Below, in pieces: positions 9,065-16,076 of a stretch of DNA of 64,000 nt. The position numbers and the translations under genes were made by a program. This DNA comes from Rugosimonospora africana (GTDB taxonomy: Bacteria; Actinomycetota; Actinomycetes; Mycobacteriales; Micromonosporaceae). Each line of letters begins with the position of its first letter. Position 1 is the stretch's first letter. The notes beneath the pieces are model-generated. The model was given only the letters and a program-made list of their open reading frames with translations. It was not told the origin of the DNA and did not search any database. The stretch is taken from the NCBI RefSeq assembly GCF_016862975.1, contig NZ_BONZ01000085.1, positions 1 to 64,000 on the forward strand, given 5' to 3'.

Positions 9065-9163
9065 GCGACCTCGGCATGAGCGACCCCGACCTAACTGACT
9101 CCGGCATGAGCGACCCCGCAATAAGCGACCCCGCAACGAGCGACCCCGGCACGAGCGACGCCG
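9061..9163 (+). repeat. 15-bp tandem repeats at the response regulator N-terminus
   Basis: Roughly seven imperfect copies of a unit near ATGAGCGACCCCGGC begin at the start codon and encode MSDLG, MSDPD, MSDPA, TSDPG and similar pentads ahead of the receiver domain. Copy-number change would stay in frame and would move candidate starts. Confidence 0.85.
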
Positions 9164-9834
9164 CGATCCGCGTGCTGGTCTGCGACGACCAGGCCCTGGT
9201 ACGCACCGGGTTCGTGACCATCTTCAACGCCCAGCCGGACATCACCGTGGTCGGCGAGGCCGGCGACGGCAGGGCCGCGGTCGAGCTCGCCGAGCGGCTG
9301 CGCCCCGACGTCGTGGTGATGGACGTGCGGATGCCGCTGATGGACGGCATCCAGGCCACCACGCGCCTGGCCGGCGCCGGCGCCACCGAACCGGTCAAGG
9401 TGCTGGTGGTCACCACCTTCAACGTCGACGAGTACGTCTATCGGGCACTGCGCGCCGGAGCGAGTGGCTTCCTGCTCAAGGACGCCTCCCCACGGCAACT
9501 GATCGCCGCGATACGTACCGTCGCCCGGGGCGACGCGCTGCTCGCACCCGAGGTGACCCGGCAATTGATCGGCCGGTACGCCGCCCGGATCCGCCCCGCC
9601 AAATCCGAGGCCGGCGCGCTCCGGCAACTCACCCCGCGCGAGCGTGACGTGCTCCGGCTGGTCGCGGCCGGCATGTCAAACTCCGAGATCGCCGCGGCAC
9701 TGGTGGTCGGCTCGGAGACGGTCAAGACCTACGTGTCCCGCATCCTGGCCAAGCTCGGCCTGCGTGACCGCGTGCAGGCGGTGGTGTACGCGTACCGGAC
9801 CGGCCTGGTCCATCCGGGCGACGACCCGTCCTGA
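9061..9834 (+). CDS. NarL/LuxR-family response regulator
   Basis: A 257-residue DNA-binding response regulator, partner of the kinase it overlaps. The receiver domain (about residues 36-155) has the acidic pair CDD, phospho-Asp in VVMDVRMP and the conserved Lys in LLKDASP. The C-terminal LuxR-type helix-turn-helix is clear (LTPRERDVLRLVAAG, then SETVKTYVSRI). The first 35 residues are a repeat of MSDP/TSDP-like units from 15-bp DNA repeats. Each early copy carries an ATG, so the real start could be several repeats in. Its stop is immediately followed by the stop of the converging sigma gene. Confidence 0.9.
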   Translation: MSDLGMSDPDLTDSGMSDPAISDPATSDPGTSDAAIRVLVCDDQALVRTGFVTIFNAQPDITVVGEAGDGRAAVELAERLRPDVVVMDVRMPLMDGIQATTRLAGAGATEPVKVLVVTTFNVDEYVYRALRAGASGFLLKDASPRQLIAAIRTVARGDALLAPEVTRQLIGRYAARIRPAKSEAGALRQLTPRERDVLRLVAAGMSNSEIAAALVVGSETVKTYVSRILAKLGLRDRVQAVVYAYRTGLVHPGDDPS

Positions 9835-10770
9835 TCAGCGGCTGACCGCGGTCTCCCGCCCGACACGCGACAGCTTCTCCGGGTTGCGTACGGCGTAGAG
9901 CCCACTGATGAGGCCGTCGTCGATGCGTACCGCGAGGACGGTGTCGATCTCGCCGTCCAGCCGGAGAATCAGCGCCGGGTGGCCGTTGACCCGCGCCGGG
10001 TGCAGCGAGAAGGTGGCGGCGACCGTCCCCAGCGCAGCGGCCAGCAGGCGGCCCACCTTGTCCGCCCCCACGACCGGTGCCCGCACCGCCTGCACGACTC
10101 CGCCACCGTCACCGAGGAAGACGACGTCCGGCGCGAGGATGTCGAGCAGACCCTGCAGGTCGCCGGTGTTGACCGCCCGTTGGAACGCCTCGATCGCGTC
10201 TCGGGTCTGGGCCGGAGAGACGACCCCGCGCGGTCGGCGCGCGGCGACGTGCGCCCGTGCCCGGTGGGCGATCTGGCGGACGGCGGCCGCGTTCTTGTCG
10301 ACGGCTTCGGCGATCTCGTCGTACTCCAGGTCGAAAACCTCGCGCAGCACGAACACCGCGCGTTCGGTCGGCGTGAGCGTCTCCAGCACCAGCAGCATCG
10401 CCATCGAGACGCTGTCGGCCAGCTCGACGTCCTCGGCCACGTCGGGGGTGGTCAGCAGCGGCTCGGGCAACCAGGGCCCGATGTAGGTCTCCTTGCGCCG
10501 GCCGAGCGTACGCAGCTGGGTCAGCGCCTGGCGGGTGGTGATCCGGACCAGGTACGCGCGCTGGTCCCGTACCGTGTCGAGGTCGACGCCCACCCACCGC
10601 AACCAGGTCTCCTGCAGGACCTCTTCGGCGTCGGCGGCCGAGCCGAGCATCTCGTAGGCGACCGTGAACAGCAGATTGCGGTGGGTGACGAACGCTTCGG
10701 TGGCGGGATCCAGGTCGCCCGGACTGGGCTTGTCCGCTGCGTCCGTTGTCCGCTCGCTGTGCTCGCTCAT
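9835..10770 (-). CDS. ECF41-type RNA polymerase sigma factor (SigJ-like) with SnoaL-like C-terminus
   Basis: A 311-residue sigma factor. Region 2 spans about residues 25-95 (LLFTVAYEMLGSAADAEEVLQE). Region 4 spans about 135-190 (LTPTERAVFVLREVFDLEYDEIAEAV). The rest is a SnoaL-like domain with the DGGG motif (VVFLGDGGGVV). In ECF41 factors this C-terminal domain, not a separate anti-sigma factor, controls activity. The WLPEPL linker is also typical. The ATG at 10770 is chosen because homology starts just after it. A TGTCACA...CATC promoter facing this gene (10814-10840) suggests self-regulation, and the divergent SDR gene has the same promoter type. Confidence 0.9.
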   Translation of the reverse strand: MSEHSERTTDAADKPSPGDLDPATEAFVTHRNLLFTVAYEMLGSAADAEEVLQETWLRWVGVDLDTVRDQRAYLVRITTRQALTQLRTLGRRKETYIGPWLPEPLLTTPDVAEDVELADSVSMAMLLVLETLTPTERAVFVLREVFDLEYDEIAEAVDKNAAAVRQIAHRARAHVAARRPRGVVSPAQTRDAIEAFQRAVNTGDLQGLLDILAPDVVFLGDGGGVVQAVRAPVVGADKVGRLLAAALGTVAATFSLHPARVNGHPALILRLDGEIDTVLAVRIDDGLISGLYAVRNPEKLSRVGRETAVSR

Positions 10771-10813
10771 CGCTGACTCCCGCCTGTTGCCACCCCAACC
10801 GTGCCACACACAA

Positions 10814-10840
10814 GATGCCGGCGTGCACCGGCGTGTGACA
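10814..10840 (-). promoter_or_regulatory. Candidate ECF41-type promoter for the sigma gene
   Basis: Read on the minus strand, TGTCACA (10834-10840) is followed after exactly 16 nt by CATC (10814-10817), 43 bp upstream of the sigma start. Published ECF41 promoters have TGTCACA at -35 and CGTC at -10, so this differs by one base in the -10 and suggests autoregulation. Confidence 0.6.
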
Positions 10841-10875
10841 TCCACGGCCGGTGGCGCGGCTCACACGACCACCGC

Positions 10876-10903
10876 TGTCACAGGGATCGGGTCGCCCGGC
10901 ATC
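10876..10903 (+). promoter_or_regulatory. Candidate ECF41-type promoter for the SDR gene
   Basis: TGTCACA (10876-10882) is followed after 17 nt by CATC (10900-10903), 72 bp upstream of the SDR start. It mirrors the minus-strand promoter of the adjacent sigma gene, so the oxidoreductase is the likely target of that sigma factor. Confidence 0.55.
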
Positions 10904-10975
10904 TCCATGTCCGTCGGAACGCCGCGGACGACGCGGCATCAACTCCGCAGTCAACTCCACGATGGGAGCCTGGAC

Positions 10976-11743
10976 ATGAACGAGCACACCGCGCACCAGA
11001 AGATCGCGCTGGTCACCGGGGCGAACAAGGGGATCGGCCGCGCGACCGCCGAGCAGCTCGCCGAATTGGGCATGACGGTCCTGATCGCCGCCCGGAACCC
11101 GCGGCTCGGCGAGGAGGCCGCCGCGGCGCTGCGAGCGGCGGGGCGTGACGCGCACGCGGTCACCCTGGACGTCACCGATCCGGCCACCATCCGGGCGGCC
11201 GCGGACCGGGTCGAGGAGCGCTACGACCACCTGGACGTACTGGTCAACAATGCCGGCATCAGCGGATCCGGGCAGGTTTCGCCGGAGAAGGCGTACGACC
11301 AGCTCCCGAGCAGCGTCGACCTGGACATGGTCCGGGCGGTGTTCGAGGCCAACGTCTTCGGCGTGATCGCGGTGACCAACGCGATGCTTCCGCTGCTGCG
11401 GCGGTCGCCGGCACCGCGCATCGTCAATGTCGGCAGCCACGCCGGGTCGCTGGCCATCACGAGCAGTCCGGACGCCCGCTTCTCGACCCTGCCGCAGTCG
11501 GCCGCGTACGCGCCGTCCAAGTCGGCACTCAACGCGCTGACCGTGCAGTACGCCAACGAGTTGAGCAAGGACGGCTTCCTCGTCAACGCCGCGGCCCCGG
11601 GCTTCTGCGCCACGGACATCAACGATCACAGCGGGGACCGCACCGCCGCGCAGGGCGCCACGGTGGTGGTACGCCTGGCCACGCTCGGGGCGGACGGACC
11701 GACCGCCGGGTTCTTCAGCGAGGACGGCCCGATGCCCTGGTAG
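10976..11743 (+). CDS. SDR-family NAD(P)-dependent oxidoreductase
   Basis: A 255-residue short-chain dehydrogenase/reductase. The cofactor glycine motif is TGANKGIG near residue 15, the structural NNAG motif follows, and the catalytic YxxxK appears as YAPSK near residue 178. An Arg after the second strand (IAARNP) favours NADPH. The ATG follows GATGGGAG at a normal distance. It is divergent from the ECF41 sigma gene, and ECF41 loci are known to carry oxidoreductase, carboxymuconolactone decarboxylase or epimerase genes as targets. Substrate unknown. Confidence 0.88.
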   Translation: MNEHTAHQKIALVTGANKGIGRATAEQLAELGMTVLIAARNPRLGEEAAAALRAAGRDAHAVTLDVTDPATIRAAADRVEERYDHLDVLVNNAGISGSGQVSPEKAYDQLPSSVDLDMVRAVFEANVFGVIAVTNAMLPLLRRSPAPRIVNVGSHAGSLAITSSPDARFSTLPQSAAYAPSKSALNALTVQYANELSKDGFLVNAAAPGFCATDINDHSGDRTAAQGATVVVRLATLGADGPTAGFFSEDGPMPW

Positions 11744-11858
11744 GCACCCGATGCCGCCGGTAGGCACCCGATGCCCCGGTAGGCACCCGAGAACCCGTGT
11801 CATCGGGCCTGACCGGAGGCGGTGTCGCGATGTAGGCGGATTGAAAGCACCCGATCCT
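11731..11858. repeat. 20-bp tandem repeats with CACCCGAT cores ahead of the RiPP-like operon
   Basis: Three copies of a unit containing TAGGCACCCGATGCC start at 11741, 11761 and 11780 (the last ends CACCCGAG), running from the SDR stop codon into the intergenic region. A further core, GCACCCGATCC, lies at 11847-11857 close to the ThiF-like gene. SARP regulators bind short direct repeats near promoters, so these are candidate sites for the SARP at 16975; that link is inference. Confidence 0.5.
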
Positions 11859-11899
11859 AGGCTGCTCCTCGTTGATCGTCGATGACGAGGGGGCAACCC

Positions 11900-13075
11900 A
11901 TGGGCGCTTCGCTGGACCAGGTGTCCGGTGCCGGCCGGGCTCCGCTGCCGATGCGCCGGCCAAGGGTGAAGCCGGAGCACGCGCCGTACCGGATCCAGGG
12001 CGGCCTGATCCGCATCGGCGGCGTCTCCTACGGGGTGGCCGCGGAGGTCCGCGACCCCACCGGCATGGTGTGGACCCTGCTGGAGAGCATGGACGGCAGC
12101 CGGGACGCGGACGCCGTGGTGGCCCGGGTGACCGCGGCCCACCCGGGCCTGACCGCCGACGCGGTCAGCGCCGGCATCGCGCAGTTCGCCGCCGCCGGCT
12201 ACCTGGAGGACCTGGCCGCGCCCGAGCCGGCCGAGTTGACCGCGCGGGACCTGCGGCGGTACGGCCCGGCCCGCAGCTACTACCGCTGGCTGGACCTCAC
12301 CCCGCGGGCCAGCACCTGGGAGCCGCAGGTCCTGCTCGGCCGGGCACGGGTCACCGTGGTGGGGATCGGCGGCAGCGGCGGGGTGGCCGCGCTCGCACTG
12401 GCCGCCAGCGGGGTGGGCCGCCTGCACCTGGTGGACCCGGACGTGGTCGAGCTGTCCAACCTGTGCCGGCAGGTGCTCTACACGGAGGACGACCTCGGCC
12501 GCCCGAAGGTGGACGCGGCGCTCGCCCGGCTGCGGGCGCTGAACTCGGACATCGAGGTCACCGGGGAACAGTCGCGGATCGACGGGGTCGGGCCGGCCGC
12601 CCGGCTCGCCGGCGACTGCGACGTGCTGCTGCTCACCGCGGACCGGCCGCCGCAGGTGCGGGTCTGGACCAACCTGGCCTGCCTGGCCGCCGGCCGCCCG
12701 TGGGTGGACGCCGGCTACCACGGCCCGCTGGTGCAAGTCGGCACGTACCGGCCGGGGGGCGGCGCGTGCTGGCAGTGCGTCCGGTTGGCCGACGACGACC
12801 GGCACGCCGAGCTCGGCGCGTACCCGCAGGACGGGGGCGCACGGGGCGCCGCCGTGGGCAACGCGGTCGCCGCGCCGTCCGCTGGGGTGTCCGGCTACCT
12901 GGCGGCGCACGAGGTGATCGGCCTGATCACGGGGATACCGCCGGCGGTGCCGGGCCGGGTGCAGACGGTGAACCTGGCCGCGCTGGACGCGCCGCTGGTC
13001 CGGCTGGATCCACGCCGCGCGGACTGCCCGGCCTGCGCGGCCGTGCCGCCACCGCCGGCCGACCATCCACAGTAG
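11900..13075 (+). CDS. E1/ThiF-like adenylating enzyme with possible leader-binding N-terminus
   Basis: A 391-residue protein. Residues 30-110 look like a small winged-helix, PqqD-like leader-recognition region (RIGGVSYGVAAEVRD, then a GYLED end). The E1 fold follows: nucleotide loop VVGIGGSGGVAA near 155, the VDPDVVELSNLCRQ segment, Lys in RPKVDAA, and paired zinc cysteines CWQC and CPAC. Such enzymes (MccB, PaaA, ThiF, MoeB) adenylate a carboxylate, and MccB acts on the C-terminal Asn of a seven-residue peptide. Three tiny peptide genes lie directly downstream, so it is probably the modifying enzyme of a RiPP pathway. The ATG at 11900 has a GAGGGGG ribosome-binding site; the ATG at 11882 is a weaker alternative. 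No YcaO partner is present. Confidence 0.85.
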   Translation: MGASLDQVSGAGRAPLPMRRPRVKPEHAPYRIQGGLIRIGGVSYGVAAEVRDPTGMVWTLLESMDGSRDADAVVARVTAAHPGLTADAVSAGIAQFAAAGYLEDLAAPEPAELTARDLRRYGPARSYYRWLDLTPRASTWEPQVLLGRARVTVVGIGGSGGVAALALAASGVGRLHLVDPDVVELSNLCRQVLYTEDDLGRPKVDAALARLRALNSDIEVTGEQSRIDGVGPAARLAGDCDVLLLTADRPPQVRVWTNLACLAAGRPWVDAGYHGPLVQVGTYRPGGGACWQCVRLADDDRHAELGAYPQDGGARGAAVGNAVAAPSAGVSGYLAAHEVIGLITGIPPAVPGRVQTVNLAALDAPLVRLDPRRADCPACAAVPPPPADHPQ

Positions 13076-13104
13076 ACGCAATTGTCAGAAGGGAGGTGAA
13101 CCCC

Positions 13105-13179
13105 GTGCAGAACATCGACATCCGCATGCTCGACCGCACCGAGACCGCCACACTCTCCGGCGGCGGCAACTCCACCTGA
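13105..13179 (+). CDS. Putative RiPP precursor peptide 1 (24 aa)
   Basis: A 24-residue ORF with a GTG start 7-8 nt after GGGAGGTG (13091-13098). It begins MQNIDIRMLDR, continues with ETATLS and ends GGGNST. It shares its layout with the next two peptides: IDIRK-like start, RxET, LS, then a variable Gly/Ser-rich tail with Asn close to the C-terminus. The strong ribosome-binding site, tandem relatives and position 29 nt after the ThiF-like gene support a real gene. I infer a precursor of a modified peptide; the core/leader boundary is unknown. Confidence 0.75.
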   Translation: MQNIDIRMLDRTETATLSGGGNST

Positions 13180-13225
13180 CCGGACCCGCAGCCGACCCGA
13201 CCGCGCCGCGAAGGAGGTGAATCCC

Positions 13226-13300
13226 ATGCAGAGCATCGACATCCGCAAGCTGGACCGGATCGAGACCCTCACGCTGTCCGCCGGCGCCAACTCGGCGTGA
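13226..13300 (+). CDS. Putative RiPP precursor peptide 2 (24 aa)
   Basis: A 24-residue ORF with an ATG start following AAGGAGGTGA (13211-13220), a near-perfect complement of the 16S 3' end. It begins MQSIDIRKLDR, continues IETLTLS and ends AGANSA. Against peptide 1 it keeps the first 11 residues with only two changes but has a different tail. Conserved N-terminus with a variable C-terminus is the usual leader/core pattern of RiPP precursors. Confidence 0.78.
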   Translation: MQSIDIRKLDRIETLTLSAGANSA

Positions 13301-13356
13301 CGCCAGACCGCGACAGAGGACCCGTCGGCCGATCACGGGTGAGGGAGGTGACCCCG

Positions 13357-13428
13357 GTGCGCATCGAGATCCGCAAGCTGAATCCGGCCGAGACGGCAGT
13401 GCTGTCCGGCTCGTCCCCGAACGGCTAG
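13357..13428 (+). CDS. Putative RiPP precursor peptide 3 (23 aa)
   Basis: A 23-residue ORF with a GTG start following GGGAGGTGA (13343-13351). It begins MRIEIRKLNP, continues AETAVLS and ends GSSPNG. It is the most divergent of the three but keeps the IxIRKL, ET and LS positions and an Asn near the end. Each precursor unit (ribosome-binding site to stop) recurs at intervals of about 120-132 bp, so the family arose by tandem duplication. Confidence 0.72.
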   Translation: MRIEIRKLNPAETAVLSGSSPNG

Positions 13429-13520
13429 CCACGGCCCGGCGCGGTCCGGCGTGGCGACCCGCCGGGTGCCACACCGGACCGCGCACCGTCCGGTACCCGA
13501 TCGGCATTGAGGAGAGACCA

Positions 13521-14339
13521 GTGGAGCAGTTGGGGTCCGACCCCGGCACCGGCACCGCCACGCACGACGTGGCGCGCGGCACGGTGCAGATCGCGTACGT
13601 CCACGCGCACCAGGTGAGCCACTCGTGGCACCGGAGCATGGTGGCGCTGCGCGCACACGACCGGTCCACCGGGGGGCGCCGGTTCGGTGCCGCCGGGCCG
13701 GACATGCTGCGCGGCTGCACCGGTGACCTGTCCACCCCGCGCAACGAGGGCGCGGCCCGGTTCCTCGCTGGGTCCGCCGAGTGGCTGTGGTGGATCGACA
13801 CCGACATGGGTTTCACGCCGGACACCGTGGACCGGCTTGTCGCCGCGGCCGACCCGGACCTGCGGCCGGTCGTCGGCGGCCTCTGCTTCTCGGTACGGGA
13901 ACTGGAGCCGGACGGCTTCGGCGGGCACCGGGTGATGCCGATGCCGACCATCTTCGACAACCGCGAGCCGCCCGGCGTCTGGCCCTTCTACGAGCCGCGC
14001 CCCGACATCCCGCCGGACACCCTGGTGCGCTGCGACGCCACCGGCGCCGCGTGCCTGCTGATCCACCGCGGCGCGCTGGAACGGATGGCCGCCAGGTTCG
14101 GTCCCACCTGGTTCGACACCGTCCACAGTGGAACGGGTGCGACGCTCGGCGAGGACCTGTCTTTCTGCCGCCGGCTCGGCGAGCTGGGCATCCCGGTGTA
14201 CGTGCACACCGGGGTCCGCACCACGCACCACAAGGACGTCTGGGTCGGCGTCGAGGACTACCCGAGGCAGGAATCGCATCATGTCGATCATCGAGGTACA
14301 CGGGCTGACCAAGGAGTTCCACCGCCCCCGGCGCGTTGA
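13521..14339 (+). CDS. GT-A-fold glycosyltransferase-like protein
   Basis: A 272-residue protein resembling GT-A (family 2-like) glycosyltransferases. After an AYVHAH strand it has PRNEGAARFL and then WWIDTDMGF near residue 92, a DxD motif for metal and nucleotide-sugar binding. A TGAACLLIHR strand and GEDLSFCRRLGELG (acid/base region, ED) follow. The GTG start follows GAGGAGAGA. Its last 59 bp overlap the ABC ATPase start, so translation is probably coupled. Placed between peptide genes and exporter, it may add a sugar to the peptide, as in glycocins; the acceptor is inference. The final 20 residues past VEDYPRQ look unstructured. Confidence 0.72.
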   Translation: MEQLGSDPGTGTATHDVARGTVQIAYVHAHQVSHSWHRSMVALRAHDRSTGGRRFGAAGPDMLRGCTGDLSTPRNEGAARFLAGSAEWLWWIDTDMGFTPDTVDRLVAAADPDLRPVVGGLCFSVRELEPDGFGGHRVMPMPTIFDNREPPGVWPFYEPRPDIPPDTLVRCDATGAACLLIHRGALERMAARFGPTWFDTVHSGTGATLGEDLSFCRRLGELGIPVYVHTGVRTTHHKDVWVGVEDYPRQESHHVDHRGTRADQGVPPPPAR

Positions 14340-15261
14340 CGGCCGGTTCGGCGCGCTGCGCTCGCTGGTCACCCGGCAGAAGGTGGTCACGCGCGCCGTC
14401 GACGGGATCGACTTCCGGATGGAGGCCGGCGAGTTCGTGGGCTACCTGGGCCCGAACGGCGCGGGCAAGTCGACGACCATCAAGATGCTCACCGGCGTGC
14501 TGGTGCCGACGTCGGGCACCGTCGAGGTCGCCGGCCTGGTGCCGTGGCGCGACCGGGAGCGCAACGCCCGGCGGATCGGGGTGGTGTTCGGGCAGCGTAC
14601 CGGCCTGTGGTGGGACCTGCCGCTGAGCGACTCGCTGTGGGTACTCGGCCGGCTCTACGACCTGCCGGCCGCGCGGTACCGGGAGAGCCTCGCACAGCTC
14701 GCCGCGGTGCTGGATCTGGATGGGTTTCTCGACACGCCGGTCCGGCAGCTGTCACTCGGTCAGCGGGTGCGTGGCGACTTGGCCGCTGCGCTACTGCACC
14801 GTCCGAGCGTGCTCTACCTGGACGAGCCGACGATCGGGCTGGACGTCGTGACCCGGGACCGGGTTCGCGCCACGCTCGCCGGGCTGAACCGGGACTTCGG
14901 CACGACGGTCGTGTTGACCACTCACGACCTCGGCGACGTCGAGCGGCTGTGCCGGCGCATCGTGATCATCGATCACGGGCGGATGCGCTATGACGGGGAC
15001 GTCGCCGCGCTGAAGGCCAGGCACGCGCCGTACCGGGATCTCGTGGTGCACGTCGAGGACCCGGGTACGCTGCCCGACCTGCCCGGCGTACGGCGGGTCG
15101 AGCAGGCGGGCAGCCGGGTGCGGCTGCGGTTCGACCCGGCTCGGGTGGCGCCCGGCGACGTCGTCGCGCGCGTCCTGGCCGGGCAGCGGGTGCTGGACCT
15201 GTCGGTGATCGAACCCGACCTGGCGACCGTGGTGGCTGGGATGCAGGACGAGCTGGGATGA
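14281..15261 (+). CDS. ABC transporter ATP-binding protein (exporter)
   Basis: A 326-residue ABC ATPase with Walker A GPNGAGKSTT, Q loop VFGQRTGLWW, signature LSLGQRVRGDLA, Walker B VLYLDEPTIGLD and the switch His in LTTHDLGD. It resembles ATPases paired with two DUF990/ABC2-type permeases, a group found in antibiotic and peptide export. It begins inside the glycosyltransferase gene and overlaps the first permease by 4 bp, so it belongs to the RiPP-like operon. It probably powers export of the peptide product and producer immunity. Confidence 0.88.
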   Translation: MSIIEVHGLTKEFHRPRRVDGRFGALRSLVTRQKVVTRAVDGIDFRMEAGEFVGYLGPNGAGKSTTIKMLTGVLVPTSGTVEVAGLVPWRDRERNARRIGVVFGQRTGLWWDLPLSDSLWVLGRLYDLPAARYRESLAQLAAVLDLDGFLDTPVRQLSLGQRVRGDLAAALLHRPSVLYLDEPTIGLDVVTRDRVRATLAGLNRDFGTTVVLTTHDLGDVERLCRRIVIIDHGRMRYDGDVAALKARHAPYRDLVVHVEDPGTLPDLPGVRRVEQAGSRVRLRFDPARVAPGDVVARVLAGQRVLDLSVIEPDLATVVAGMQDELG

Positions 15262-16076
15262 GCGCCACACGGGAATTGGTGGCCGCCGGCGGCCGGTACG
15301 CGGCGCTGGCCCGGTTGCAGTCGCGTACTGTACTGCGGCACCGGACCGACTGCGCCGTCGGGCTGATCGCGCTGGTGGCACAGATCCTGCTGTCCCGGGT
15401 GGTGTGGACCGCGGTGTACGGCGGCCGGGACGCCATGGACGGGGTACCGCTGGCGATGATGCTGACCTACGTGGCCCTGGCCGCGACGCAGCACTGGCTG
15501 CTGAGCCCGTGGGCGTTCTCGATGATTCCGGAACGGGTCCGCGACGGGACGGTGGGGATGGACCTGACCCGGCCGGTGAGCTTCATCGGCCAGGTCGTCG
15601 CCGGTCAGACCGGGCGCACCGTGGCGTTGCTGCCGTTCGCGGGTCTGGCGCTGCCGATCGGTGTGCTGCTGGCCGGCACCCGGCCCCCACGGTCCGCCCC
15701 GGCCGCCCTGGCGTACCTGCTCAGCCTCGCCCTGGCGTACCTGGTCAGCACCGGGTTGTCGGTCGTCGTCGGGCTGCTGGCGTTCTGGACCATGGAGATC
15801 CACGGGTTGTTCATCACCTACCGGATGGTGAGCCAGTTCCTGTCCGGCGCGCTGGTTCCGCTGTGGTTGATGCCACGCCCGCTGCGCGAGGTGGCGCGGA
15901 TGCTGCCGTTCCCGTCGGTCACGTACACGCCGACGTCGATCTACGTGGGTACGCTGCGCGGCGGCGCACTGGCTCTCGGCCTGGCCGCCCAGGTCGGCTG
16001 GGCCGTCCTGCTCTTCCTGCTGGCGCGGCTGGCCTGGGCCCAGGCCCTGCGCCGGGTCGTGGTGCAGGGCGGGTGA
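15258..16076 (+). CDS. ABC-2-type permease 1
   Basis: A 272-residue integral membrane protein with about six hydrophobic helices, of the ABC2_membrane_6 (DUF990) type. An amphipathic N-terminus (LVAAGGRYAALARLQ) and the segment PERVRDGTVGMDLTRPVSF between helices 2 and 3 are typical of this group. The start overlaps the ATPase stop (ATGA) and the stop overlaps the next permease (GTGA). It forms half of the presumed heterodimeric exporter channel. Confidence 0.82.
   Translation: MSATRELVAAGGRYAALARLQSRTVLRHRTDCAVGLIALVAQILLSRVVWTAVYGGRDAMDGVPLAMMLTYVALAATQHWLLSPWAFSMIPERVRDGTVGMDLTRPVSFIGQVVAGQTGRTVALLPFAGLALPIGVLLAGTRPPRSAPAALAYLLSLALAYLVSTGLSVVVGLLAFWTMEIHGLFITYRMVSQFLSGALVPLWLMPRPLREVARMLPFPSVTYTPTSIYVGTLRGGALALGLAAQVGWAVLLFLLARLAWAQALRRVVVQGG

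Noticed and set aside
11731-11800. CRISPR array from the TAGGCACCCGATGCC repeats
   Set aside because: Contiguous 19-20-bp units without spacers, only three copies and no cas genes.
10109-13081. 990-codon minus-strand ORF across the sigma, SDR and ThiF-like genes
   Set aside because: A GC-rich shadow frame; it crosses three recognisable genes and has no domain signatures.
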